Assembly: GCA_963520725.1 (NCBI GenBank)
Contig: CAUQSG010000094.1
Location: 1-5,105, forward strand
DNA length: 5,105 nucleotides
Direction of reading: 5' to 3'
DNA from: JABCPE02 sp963520725
Lineage (GTDB): Bacteria > Bacteroidota > Bacteroidia > Flavobacteriales > Weeksellaceae
Shown here: piece after piece, positions 1-5,105 of the stretch
Layout of the letters: each line of letters begins with the position of its first letter
How positions within the stretch are numbered: the stretch's first letter is position 1
Notes under the pieces: generated by a model
What the model was told of the DNA's origin: nothing
Database searches by the model: none
The model's input: only the letters and a program-made list of their open reading frames with translations
Program-made: the position numbers and the translations under genes

Positions 1-788
1 TCATTATACTGATGATCGTGGCGGCTTTGGTTTTTAGGGCTGGCTTTGGAGTGGTGTTTTTTGTTATTTTAGGAATTTCTATTTTTTATGTAAGTTTTTG
101 GTTTGCAGTGGTTTGGCTTATCAATTCGTTGAATAAAAACTCAACTTACAACGCTATTTTGTCCGTGGGGATTTGGATTGCGCTATGTCTGATGTTTCCT
201 GCTTTGGGAAATACGATAATTACGGCTACCACTCCTGTTTATGAGGCTATGGAAACTACACTCATCCAGCGTGAAGCCTATCACGAGAAGTGGGATAAGC
301 CCAAATCGGTAACGATGAACAAATTTTACCAAGAATATCCTGAGTATAAAAAATATAAAATTCCAGAAGAGAAATACTATGTAGCAGGCTGGTATTATGC
401 GATGCAGTATGTGGCTGATAAAGAGGCAGAACCGACATCTAAACTAATGGAACAAAAACTGATGGAGCGCCAGCACAAAGCCGAAACTTTGGGAATGTTT
501 CTTCCTACGGTAGGAGTACAGAGAATGTATAACACCTTGGTTAATACAGATTTAGAGGCGCACATGAGATATTTGGCATCGGTGAGAAAACATCACAAAG
601 CTGTGCGGGAGTTTTTTTATCCATATATTTTTGAGGAAACTTTGACCAAAAATACACCTTGGGAAAAAAGACCTAAATACCAGCCGCCAGCAGAGAATAC
701 GGACATAAGTTGGAAAACTCTATTTGTGGGCTTATTGTACTCATTGTTGCTTGTGTTTATCGGAATAAAATTGACTAAAAAAATATAG
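1..788 (+). CDS. ABC transporter permease with DUF3526-type extracytoplasmic domain (5'-truncated by window edge)
   Basis: This is the C-terminal part (about 261 residues) of an ABC-2 type permease. The frame stays open to the left edge (codons from base 3 read Ile-Ile-Leu before the Met at 12), so that Met is internal and the true start is outside the window. Counting from the Met at 12, hydrophobic segments lie at about residues 3-37 (probably more than one helix) and 45-70. A long soluble, charged region follows at about 72-230, and a last helix at about 237-254 ends in Lys-Lys-Ile. The soluble part carries the pattern (PTVGVQRMYNTLVNTDLEAH, then an Arg/His-rich stretch) that I associate with the DUF3526 family. 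Such permeases pair with CcmA/NatA-like ATPases, and one follows here after 6 bp. The substrate cannot be read from the sequence. The export direction is inferred from the ABC-2 class. Family call fairly sure, function only general. Confidence 0.85.
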   Translation, partial: IILMIVAALVFRAGFGVVFFVILGISIFYVSFWFAVVWLINSLNKNSTYNAILSVGIWIALCLMFPALGNTIITATTPVYEAMETTLIQREAYHEKWDKPKSVTMNKFYQEYPEYKKYKIPEEKYYVAGWYYAMQYVADKEAEPTSKLMEQKLMERQHKAETLGMFLPTVGVQRMYNTLVNTDLEAHMRYLASVRKHHKAVREFFYPYIFEETLTKNTPWEKRPKYQPPAENTDISWKTLFVGLLYSLLLVFIGIKLTKKI

Positions 789-794
789 AATTTT

Positions 795-1490
795 ATGCTT
801 ATTGCAGAAAACTTATCTAAAACATACGGAGATTATAAAGCTTTAAATAATCTAAATTTAAAACTGAACAAAGGTGAAATTTTTGCTCTTTTGGGACAGA
901 ATGGAGCAGGGAAGAGCACGACGATTAATATATTTTTGGGCTTTGTGAAACCGACCGAAGGAGTTGCGAAAATCAATGGAATCTCTGTGGTAGACCATCC
1001 AGAGGAAACCAAGAAATTCATTGCCTATATTCCTGAAACTGTGCTGCTTTATCCTAATTTGACAGGTGTAGAAAATCTTAAATTTTTCTCCTCTTTGGCT
1101 GGGTTTGATTATGATAATGAGGCGCTTACGAATTTTCTAAGCAAAGCAGGACTACAGGCTGATGCTCATCACAATAGGCTGGGAGGCTATTCCAAAGGGA
1201 TGCGCCAAAAAGTAGGCATCGCTATTGCCATCGCTAAAAAGGCGAAAGTATTGCTTCTGGATGAGCCTACATCTGGTCTAGATCCGAAGGCATCGAATGA
1301 ATTTTCTGAAATATTGAAAGAATTGGCTTCGGAGGGAACTACTATTTTCATGGCGACACATGATATTTTTAGGGCAAAAGAAGTGGCAGACCGAATAGGA
1401 ATTATGAAGCGAGGGACTTTGATTTCCGAAATCAATGCCGATGAAATTTCTGCCAACGAGCTGGAAAAACTGTATCTTCAGACCGTTTAG
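795..1490 (+). CDS. ABC transporter ATP-binding protein (CcmA/NatA-like)
   Basis: A complete 231-residue nucleotide-binding subunit that hydrolyses ATP at the cytoplasmic face to drive the permease encoded just upstream. All ABC motifs are present in order: Walker A GQNGAGKST (residues 34-42), a Q-loop region reading AYIPE (77-81), where Glu replaces the usual Gln as is common in this subclass, signature YSKGMRQK (132-139), Walker B VLLLDE (152-157), D-loop SGLD (160-163) and H-loop His189 in MATHD. The length is that of a single-domain ATPase, so two copies should dimerise on the permease. The start at 795 lies only 6 bp after the permease stop, there is no promoter between them, and a terminator follows, so this is the last gene of the operon. 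The closest functional label is ABC-2/CcmA-like exporter. The substrate is unknown. Confidence 0.96.
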   Translation: MLIAENLSKTYGDYKALNNLNLKLNKGEIFALLGQNGAGKSTTINIFLGFVKPTEGVAKINGISVVDHPEETKKFIAYIPETVLLYPNLTGVENLKFFSSLAGFDYDNEALTNFLSKAGLQADAHHNRLGGYSKGMRQKVGIAIAIAKKAKVLLLDEPTSGLDPKASNEFSEILKELASEGTTIFMATHDIFRAKEVADRIGIMKRGTLISEINADEISANELEKLYLQTV

Positions 1491-1494
1491 AAAT

Positions 1495-1530
1495 AAAAAA
1501 AGACTTGATTTTTCAAGTCTTTTATTTTTT
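1495..1530. terminator. Bidirectional intrinsic terminator between convergent genes
   Basis: GACTTGA (1502-1508) pairs with TCAAGTC (1513-1519) around a TTTT loop. Flanking A-T pairs (1498-1501 with 1520-1523) extend the stem to 11 bp. A T-rich run follows on the plus strand (about 1520-1533), and an A-rich run precedes it (1491-1501), which becomes a T run on the minus strand. It can therefore end the ABC operon from the left and the small membrane-protein gene from the right. The stop codon of the latter (1522-1524) lies at the foot of the stem. Confidence 0.88.
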
Positions 1531-1833
1531 TTTGGATTTTTTCTTCTTTTTGTTTAGGACAACATTATATTTGAAACTATTGACATTCCAAACAGGGATA
1601 TAATAAAAAAGAAAACCAAGAAAATAGCTGATAGCAAAGGATAAAAAAGCATCTAAGCTGAGCTCAAAAAATGTGGTTCCTGTGAAGAAATAATATCCGA
1701 GATTTGAAATTAAAAATATAATTACACCCATTAAAATAGCATTTATCAAGGAATATTTTACCCTTCCGAGCTGCATGCTGTTTTCCCAATATTCTATGAA
1801 TTTTTCGTCTTTATCTTTATTTTTCTTATCCAT
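1522..1833 (-). CDS. Small two-helix membrane protein with lysine-rich termini, unknown function
   Basis: I do not recognise this 103-residue protein. It begins MDKKNKDKDEKF, has two hydrophobic segments (about residues 28-50 and 58-80) separated by a short loop, and ends in a strongly basic tail with nine Lys/Ser residues (KKKKKSKKK). Positive charge at both ends predicts a helical hairpin with both termini in the cytoplasm. The frame is open further upstream to a Met at 1911, but that extension would overlap the amidase gene by 50 bp and encode a Cys/Trp-rich leader of no evident type. The Met at 1833 instead places the start 28 bp after the amidase stop and directly after an A-rich leader. 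It is probably co-transcribed with the amidase, and a TACCTTTG box just upstream suggests a possible promoter of its own. It ends in the shared terminator. No function is inferred. Confidence 0.72.
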   Translation of the reverse strand: MDKKNKDKDEKFIEYWENSMQLGRVKYSLINAILMGVIIFLISNLGYYFFTGTTFFELSLDAFLSFAISYFLGFLFYYIPVWNVNSFKYNVVLNKKKKKSKKK

Positions 1834-1847
1834 TTTTCTATTTTTTG

Positions 1848-1882
1848 CAAAGGTAGAGAATTTATTTATATTTCTGAGCCAA
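1848..1882 (-). promoter_or_regulatory. Possible internal promoter for the small membrane-protein gene
   Basis: On the minus strand a TACCTTTG box (1855-1848) matches the Bacteroidota -7 consensus TAnnTTTG exactly and continues as TACCTTTGCAAA, the same 12 bases as the -7 region of the tRNA promoter. The nearest upstream TTG (1882-1880) is 24 bp away, slightly longer than the usual spacing, and lies inside the end of the amidase gene. The box ends 14 bases before the chosen ATG, so the transcript would have a very short leader. This is plausible but weaker than the tRNA promoter. Confidence 0.45.
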
Positions 1883-2860
1883 AGCCTGCAGAATACTCCA
1901 TGTTTCTGCATCTAAAATACCATCATAGTTTTCAGGTCTGAAATGATACTGAAACGCCTCTATGACGCTTTTTGTCTGTTTATCCCACATTCCTGTGATT
2001 TGGATATCATACCCAAAACTCTTAAAGGTTGATTGTATTTTTCGTATAAAAGAAGCATCTTCATATAGTGTAGTAATATCTTCTAATGCACTTGGATAAA
2101 ATTCTTGTTTTTTATCTTCATCATACCACATGCCTATTTGGTGTTTTTCATATAATGTTTTCCAAGGAAACAGAGGGCCTGGGTCTTGTTTTCTTGTCGG
2201 AGCGATGTCTGAATGAGCCAAAATATTAGTAGGAGGAATCATATATCTTTTACTGATATCTTTCACCAAAACGGCTATTTTTTCGATTTGATGTTCAGGA
2301 AATGCTTGGAATTGTCTCTTTCCTAAACTATCTACTACATAGCCCGTATTTACTATTTCTATACCTATAGAGCTGTCATTCAGATTGTTGCTGTTTTTCC
2401 AAGCGCTTATCCCTGCATGATAAGCTCTTTTATTTTCATCTACTAATTGATAGATTTCATGATCGTCTAAATCACTTACAAGATAGTGGGAACTTACCGA
2501 CTGTTGTGTCAAAACTCTTATAGACTTCTCATTATCCAAAGCCGTATAGTGCAAGATGATAAATCTCTGGCGGAAGCCTTGTCCCAAAGAAGGGAAGTAG
2601 GTTTTAGTGATTTTATATTTTTTTGGCTTGGCCGAAACTATAGAACCATAGCTTATCGTATTATTGTTTTTGGTGCTGTCCGCTATGTTCACTTTATAAA
2701 AATCCTCTGTTCCTATATGAATTATTTCACCTTTTTTTTCCTTTTCAGAGTTTGTTTTGTTTGGGTCTAATGAAGATTTGGCTGCATTGGCTATTTTTTT
2801 CTGCGAATCACAAGAAAAAGCCAAAATACATAAGCAGCTGATATAAAATATTTTACGCAT
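1862..2860 (-). CDS. AmiD-like N-acetylmuramoyl-L-alanine amidase, lipoprotein with peptidoglycan-binding domain
   Basis: A 332-residue zinc amidase (Amidase_2/PGRP fold) that should cleave the bond between N-acetylmuramic acid and L-alanine in peptidoglycan or its turnover fragments. A type II signal peptide ends in the lipobox LAFSC with Cys17 as lipidation site. A low-complexity linker follows to about residue 90. The catalytic domain (about 95-240) shows His104 in ILHYT, HAGISAW at 148-154, Glu168 in GIEIVNTG, and HSDIAPTRKQDPGPLFPW (216-233). By analogy with E. coli AmiD, His104, His216 and Asp226 are the zinc ligands and Glu168 the catalytic acid/base. The C-terminal domain (about 270-330), with FQYHFRPENYDG and ETWSILQAL, is a PG_binding_1 module as in AmiD. 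The protein probably sits on a periplasm-facing membrane leaflet; Asp at +2 should not be read by the E. coli sorting rule here. It lies upstream of, and probably shares a transcript with, the small membrane-protein gene. Confidence 0.95.
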   Translation of the reverse strand: MRKIFYISCLCILAFSCDSQKKIANAAKSSLDPNKTNSEKEKKGEIIHIGTEDFYKVNIADSTKNNNTISYGSIVSAKPKKYKITKTYFPSLGQGFRQRFIILHYTALDNEKSIRVLTQQSVSSHYLVSDLDDHEIYQLVDENKRAYHAGISAWKNSNNLNDSSIGIEIVNTGYVVDSLGKRQFQAFPEHQIEKIAVLVKDISKRYMIPPTNILAHSDIAPTRKQDPGPLFPWKTLYEKHQIGMWYDEDKKQEFYPSALEDITTLYEDASFIRKIQSTFKSFGYDIQITGMWDKQTKSVIEAFQYHFRPENYDGILDAETWSILQALAQKYK

Positions 2861-2881
2861 GATATAAATAATTAAGCTAAT

Positions 2882-2915
2882 TTTTTTTCAAAAATACGAA
2901 TATTTTTTTCAAAAA
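2882..2915. repeat. Phased A/T-tract direct repeat, two copies 21 bp apart
   Basis: The 13-mer TTTTTTTCAAAAA occurs at 2882-2894 and again at 2903-2915, a spacing of 21 bp or about two helical turns. A further A run follows at 2930-2937. The repeat lies between the divergent amidase and tRNA starts and overlaps the candidate -7 box of the amidase gene. In-phase A-tracts of this kind usually bend DNA. A promoter role is inferred. Confidence 0.6.
2889..2896 (-). promoter_or_regulatory. Candidate -7 box of the amidase gene
   Basis: On the minus strand TATTTTTG (2896-2889) fits the Bacteroidota consensus TAnnTTTG and ends 28 bases before the amidase ATG, a sensible leader length. The nearest upstream TTG (2912-2910) is only 13 bp away, too close for a good -33 element. 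Because the region is full of T and A runs, a chance match is quite possible. Confidence 0.4.
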
Positions 2916-2918
2916 AAA

Positions 2919-2949
2919 TTTGTGGGTTTAAAAAAAAGTTATACCTTTG
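2919..2949 (+). promoter_or_regulatory. Housekeeping-type Bacteroidota promoter of the tRNA cluster
   Basis: TTTG at 2919-2922 and TACCTTTG at 2942-2949 are separated by 19 bp. This matches the -33/-7 consensus (TTTG, about 19 bp, TAnnTTTG) used by the primary sigma factor of Bacteroidota. The box is 38 bases before the first tRNA, leaving a short 5' leader for RNase P to remove. The A run between the two elements fits the usual AT-rich spacer. Confidence 0.85.
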
Positions 2950-2987
2950 CAAAGCAAATACAGAAAGGGAGTTCTTAAAGAATAAAA

Positions 2988-3070
2988 GGAGGGTTGCCGG
3001 AGTGGTTAACGGAGCAGTTTGCTAAACTGTCGACTTTCGGGTCGCATGAGTTCGAATCTCATACCCTCCG
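2988..3070 (+). tRNA. trnS-GCU: tRNA-Ser (anticodon GCU)
   Basis: A class II tRNA of 83 nt reading AGU/AGC codons. The acceptor stem is GGAGGGT (2988-2994) with ACCCTCC (3063-3069), discriminator G3070. The anticodon loop TTGCTAA (3019-3025) carries GCT at 3021-3023. A long variable arm with a CGAC/GTCG stem, typical of tRNA-Ser, follows. The T arm is ATGAG, loop TTCGAAT, CTCAT. The 3' CCA is not encoded, so it must be added by tRNA nucleotidyltransferase. First gene of the cluster behind the strong promoter. Confidence 0.97.
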
Positions 3071-3086
3071 CAACTGGTAAAATATT

Positions 3087-3161
3087 CGGGGTGTAGCGTA
3101 GCCCGGTCATCGCGCCTGGTTTGGGACCAGGAGGTCGCAGGTTCGAATCCTGCCACCCCGA
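3087..3161 (+). tRNA. trnP-UGG: tRNA-Pro (anticodon UGG)
   Basis: A 75-nt tRNA. The acceptor stem CGGGGTG (3087-3093) pairs with CACCCCG (3154-3160), discriminator A3161. The anticodon stem CCTGG/CCAGG encloses the loop TTTGGGA with TGG at 3122-3124. The T arm is GCAGG, loop TTCGAAT, CCTGC. The first pair C1-G72 and A73 are bacterial tRNA-Pro identity elements. CCA is not encoded. It lies 16 bp after the tRNA-Ser. Confidence 0.97.
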
Positions 3162-3170
3162 CAAAAGTTT

Positions 3171-3193
3171 ATTAGTTCTTTTTAAAAACTAAT
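3171..3193 (+). other. Hairpin in the tRNA-Pro to tRNA-Arg spacer
   Basis: ATTAGTT (3171-3177) is the inverse complement of AACTAAT (3187-3193) with a 9-nt A/T-rich loop between. The downstream bases do not form a T run, so it does not look like a terminator. It could mark a processing site in the precursor or simply reflect base composition. Confidence 0.45.
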
Positions 3194-3197
3194 TAAT

Positions 3198-3271
3198 GGG
3201 TGCGTAGCTCAGCTGGATAGAGCATCTGCCTTCTAAGCAGACGGTCAAAGGTTCGAATCCTTTCGCGCTCA
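3198..3271 (+). tRNA. trnR-UCU: tRNA-Arg (anticodon UCU)
   Basis: A 74-nt tRNA reading AGA/AGG, the favoured arginine codons in such an AT-rich genome. The acceptor stem GGGTGCG (3198-3204) pairs with CGCGCTC (3264-3270) with two G-U wobbles, discriminator A3271. The D arm has GCTC/GAGC. The anticodon stem TCTGC/GCAGA holds the loop CTTCTAA with TCT at 3232-3234. The T arm is AAAGG, loop TTCGAAT, CCTTT. CCA is not encoded. Last member of the cluster, followed by a terminator. Confidence 0.97.
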
Positions 3272-3283
3272 CGGATTTTAAAT

Positions 3284-3320
3284 AAAAACATCTTCAATTT
3301 TTGGAGATGTTTTTTTATTT
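3284..3320 (+). terminator. Intrinsic terminator of the tRNA cluster
   Basis: AACATCTTC (3287-3295) pairs with GGAGATGTT (3303-3311), including one G-T wobble, around a 7-nt loop. Extra A-T pairs lie at its base, and a T run to 3316 with further Ts after 3317 follows. It starts 12 bases after tRNA-Arg and separates the cluster from the efflux operon. Confidence 0.9.
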
Positions 3321-3328
3321 GCTAAAAA

Positions 3329-3344
3329 TTAAAAATCTTTTTAA
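3329..3344. repeat. Short palindrome upstream of the efflux operon
   Basis: TTAAAAATCTTTTTAA is a 7-bp inverted repeat around a TC centre, about 90 bp before the TolC start in the 3321-3433 leader. It could be a regulator site, but the region is so AT-rich that a chance palindrome is likely. No convincing TAnnTTTG box with proper spacing is visible in this leader; GATATTTG (3380-3387) and GAAATTTG (3400-3407) each have one mismatch and no well-placed TTG. Confidence 0.3.
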
Positions 3345-3433
3345 ATACTTGAAATTTCACTTTTTGATAAATGTCAAAGGATATTTGTCAGAATTTATGG
3401 AAATTTGCATCATCAAATAAACAAACAAAATAT

Positions 3434-4834
3434 ATGACAAGTAAGAATAAGTTGTTTTATGCATTATTATTTATGTCTTCTTTTAGTTTTGGGCAGTCTT
3501 CTTCTGACCAGCTGAAAGAACTCATTAATAGTGCATTAGAGAGAGATGGACAGTACCAGCAGCAAAATCTGGAACTGCAATATGTGGATATTGACCAAAA
3601 GAGATTAACTGATACTTTCCTTCCGAAAGTGGAGCTGACAGGAAAAGTAGGCTATATGGACACGCGGATAAATTACACTTCGCCAGAGATGGGAATTCCG
3701 CCATTTCCGCCTATATTCCCAGGGATGAAGATTCCCTCTCAGGATAATACTTTAGGGATTTCAGGGTTTTCGGGAGCATCTAAATTACAGGCTTCTGTGG
3801 TGCTTTATTCAGGAGGAAAAGTAGGACATTTGAAAAAAGCCTTAAACGAGAAAAAACTTTCCCAGCAGGAACTTTTATCCAGCAGTAAGAATGAAGTGAT
3901 TACTTCTATTGCGAAAATCTATGACCAGTTTGCATTGGTTCATCAGTCTAAAAAAGTTTTAGATGAAAGCAAAAAGAGACTGGAAATCAACAGAAAAACT
4001 GCAGAAAAAGCGCTAGGATACGGGCTGATAACACCGTATGATTTTAAGAAAATAGAACTAGCGCAGGTCACGCTGGATACCAAAATGATAGAATACGAAG
4101 GAAAGCGCGAACTGCTTATCACTCAGCTGCATATCCTCACAGGAATGGATAGAGAGCGCATATCACAGATAGAACCAGATTTACAGGTTTTAAACCATTT
4201 AGTGGAGGACAAATCCATAGAAAACAGACCTGAAATAAAAGCCCTAAACCACGGAATAGCTGCGGCAGAATACAAAATAAAAGCCGAGAAAACTTGGTGG
4301 ATTCCAAAGGTGCAGCTTTCTACTTCGTTGTCCTACTTTGGGCTTTATGGCGACCATATTCAGACTTCTAACGATGTGGTTCCTCATTTAGTGAAAAAAC
4401 TGGATATTCATACCAAACCGCTTAGTCTTTTCCCGATGTTTAATGCTGGAATAGGCTTTAAATGGAGTCTTTTCGATGGGAATACAGGAAAACGAGAAGC
4501 TGAAAAAAGCAAGATAGATAAAATGGTTTTGGAGAACAAAAAAGCAGATGCACAGAGAAAACTGCAGCTAAATCTTGCAAATAATCAGACCAATTATGAC
4601 ATTGCTTTGGCACAGATAGAATTAAAGGACAAAGCTCGTAAAATCGCCAAAAATGCATTAGACCAAGTGGAAAAAGAATTCCGCTACGGCGTGAAAAAAT
4701 CTATGGATCTGATAGATGCTGAAAACGATTTGGAAAAGGCTGAATTGGAATACAAAACGGCTGTGTTTAACCAAAGAAGAGCAGCGATAGAGCTGATGAA
4801 ATCTACACAAAATTTAGATGTAGAAAAATTTTAA
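3434..4834 (+). CDS. TolC-family outer-membrane efflux protein
   Basis: A complete 466-residue channel protein that, as a trimer, forms the outer-membrane exit duct of a tripartite exporter. The start at 3434 is chosen because it gives a proper signal peptide (MTSKNKLFYALLFMSSFSFG, cleavage near Gln21) and follows an A-rich leader. A frame-open ATG at 3371 would add 21 polar residues ahead of it. Two OEP repeats are visible. Each has a beta-strand part with long alpha-helical stretches: first about 25-235, with VGYMDTRINY, a Pro-rich loop (84-101) and SVVLYSGGKVGHLKKA; second about 260-460, with PEIKALNHGIAAAEYKIK, WWIPKVQLS, FKWSLFDGNTGKREAEKSK and FRYGVKKSMDLIDAENDL. The paired LYSGG/LFDGN strand ends are the typical internal duplication. 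A HlyD-type adaptor gene follows after 49 bp, so the two are probably one operon. The substrate cannot be told. Confidence 0.95.
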   Translation: MTSKNKLFYALLFMSSFSFGQSSSDQLKELINSALERDGQYQQQNLELQYVDIDQKRLTDTFLPKVELTGKVGYMDTRINYTSPEMGIPPFPPIFPGMKIPSQDNTLGISGFSGASKLQASVVLYSGGKVGHLKKALNEKKLSQQELLSSSKNEVITSIAKIYDQFALVHQSKKVLDESKKRLEINRKTAEKALGYGLITPYDFKKIELAQVTLDTKMIEYEGKRELLITQLHILTGMDRERISQIEPDLQVLNHLVEDKSIENRPEIKALNHGIAAAEYKIKAEKTWWIPKVQLSTSLSYFGLYGDHIQTSNDVVPHLVKKLDIHTKPLSLFPMFNAGIGFKWSLFDGNTGKREAEKSKIDKMVLENKKADAQRKLQLNLANNQTNYDIALAQIELKDKARKIAKNALDQVEKEFRYGVKKSMDLIDAENDLEKAELEYKTAVFNQRRAAIELMKSTQNLDVEKF

Positions 4835-4883
4835 TAACAAACAAACTGAATAATTTTAACAACCAAATAAAATCAACAAAGAA

Positions 4884-5105
4884 ATGAAACTAAACGATAT
4901 AAAAATTAAAAATAATGCTGTAAAATCTGCACTTTTATTGACTGCATTTGCATTGGTTTCTTGTAACAGCGAAAAACAGGAAAGCGCAGTAGAAGGAAAA
5001 GTAAAAAAAGAAGTGATTTCTTTCGCTCCGAAAATCACAGGGAGAATTTTGGAAATTTATGTAGAAGAAGGACAGACTGTAAAGGCAGGAGATACACTCG
5101 CGAAG
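4884..5105 (+). CDS. HlyD-family membrane fusion (periplasmic adaptor) lipoprotein, 3'-truncated by window edge
   Basis: The first 74 codons of an adaptor that links an inner-membrane pump to the TolC-type channel encoded upstream. The start at 4884 gives a signal sequence of about 26 residues ending in the lipobox LVSC with Cys27, so the protein is probably lipid-anchored. After a short charged stretch, residues about 45-74 (APKITGRILEIYVEEGQTVK and AGDTLAK) are the opening half of the biotinyl-lipoyl-like domain that defines HlyD/MFP adaptors. The leader is A-rich without Shine-Dalgarno, as usual in Bacteroidota. No terminator or promoter is seen in the 49-bp gap after the TolC gene, so co-transcription is likely. 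Whether the pump is RND, MFS or ABC type is not visible here. Confidence 0.93.
   Translation, partial: MKLNDIKIKNNAVKSALLLTAFALVSCNSEKQESAVEGKVKKEVISFAPKITGRILEIYVEEGQTVKAGDTLAK

Noticed and set aside
833..1456. Two minus-strand open frames inside the ABC ATPase gene (833-1021 and 1187-1456)
   Set aside because: They lie antisense to a gene with every ABC motif intact, have no recognisable domains, and look like shadows of its codon use.
1834..1911. N-terminal extension of the small membrane protein to the Met at 1911
   Set aside because: It would overlap the amidase reading frame by 50 bp and adds 26 residues of no recognisable type. It would also put the promoter-like TACCTTTG box inside the gene. 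The Met at 1833 fits the gap after the amidase stop.
2486..2770. Plus-strand 94-codon open frame inside the amidase gene
   Set aside because: It lies opposite conserved amidase coding sequence, with no domain, leader or promoter of its own.
2988..3271. tRNA cluster as an integration site for a mobile element
   Set aside because: tRNA genes are common attachment sites, but no integrase and no repeated tRNA 3' end is found in the window, and the flanking genes look like ordinary chromosomal ones.
3380..3407. GATATTTG and GAAATTTG as -7 boxes of the efflux operon
   Set aside because: Each has a mismatch at the first position of TAnnTTTG, and no TTG lies at an acceptable distance upstream of either.
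3371..3433. Upstream start for the TolC-type protein
   Set aside because: The 21 extra residues are polar and would bury the signal peptide. The Met at 3434 gives a normal export signal and has an A-rich leader.
4458..5038. Minus-strand open frames at 4458-4658 and 4856-5038
   Set aside because: Both are antisense to well-supported efflux genes. The second spans the TolC-HlyD gap but has no sign of a real gene start.

Overview
The window looks like a piece of a Bacteroidota chromosome, most likely class Flavobacteriia (Chryseobacterium/Weeksellaceae-like; the genus is an inference from style and is not proven). It is AT-rich. Gene starts lack Shine-Dalgarno sequences and have A-rich leaders instead. 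There is a textbook Bacteroidota promoter (TTTG, 19 bp, TACCTTTG) ahead of a tRNA cluster. The protein families (DUF3526 ABC permease, AmiD-like lipoprotein amidase, TolC plus lipoprotein HlyD adaptor) are common in that group.

Layout. (1) 1-1490, plus strand: the 3' part of an ABC-2 type permease with a large extracytoplasmic domain, then 6 bp later its probable ATPase. Together they are the end of an ABC exporter operon whose start lies to the left. (2) About 1495-1530: a hairpin flanked by A and T runs that can terminate transcription from both sides. (3) 1522-2860, minus strand: a lipoprotein N-acetylmuramoyl-L-alanine amidase with a peptidoglycan-binding domain, followed 28 bp later by an unrecognised 103-residue protein with two membrane helices and a lysine tail. 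(4) 2861-2987: a divergent, A/T-tract-rich promoter region. (5) 2988-3271, plus strand: tRNA-Ser(GCU), tRNA-Pro(UGG) and tRNA-Arg(UCU), closed by an intrinsic terminator. (6) 3434-5105, plus strand: a TolC-family outer-membrane efflux protein and the start of a lipoprotein HlyD/membrane-fusion adaptor, the first two genes of a tripartite export operon whose inner-membrane pump should lie beyond the right edge.

The protein-coding genes are all envelope functions: export (two independent systems), peptidoglycan turnover and recycling, and a small membrane protein of unknown role. I see no mobile element, CRISPR array, phage gene, riboswitch or toxin-antitoxin pair, and no clear sign of a new biological system. 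The least explained items are the small lysine-tailed membrane protein with a possible promoter of its own, and the phased A/T-tract repeat between the divergent amidase and tRNA promoters.
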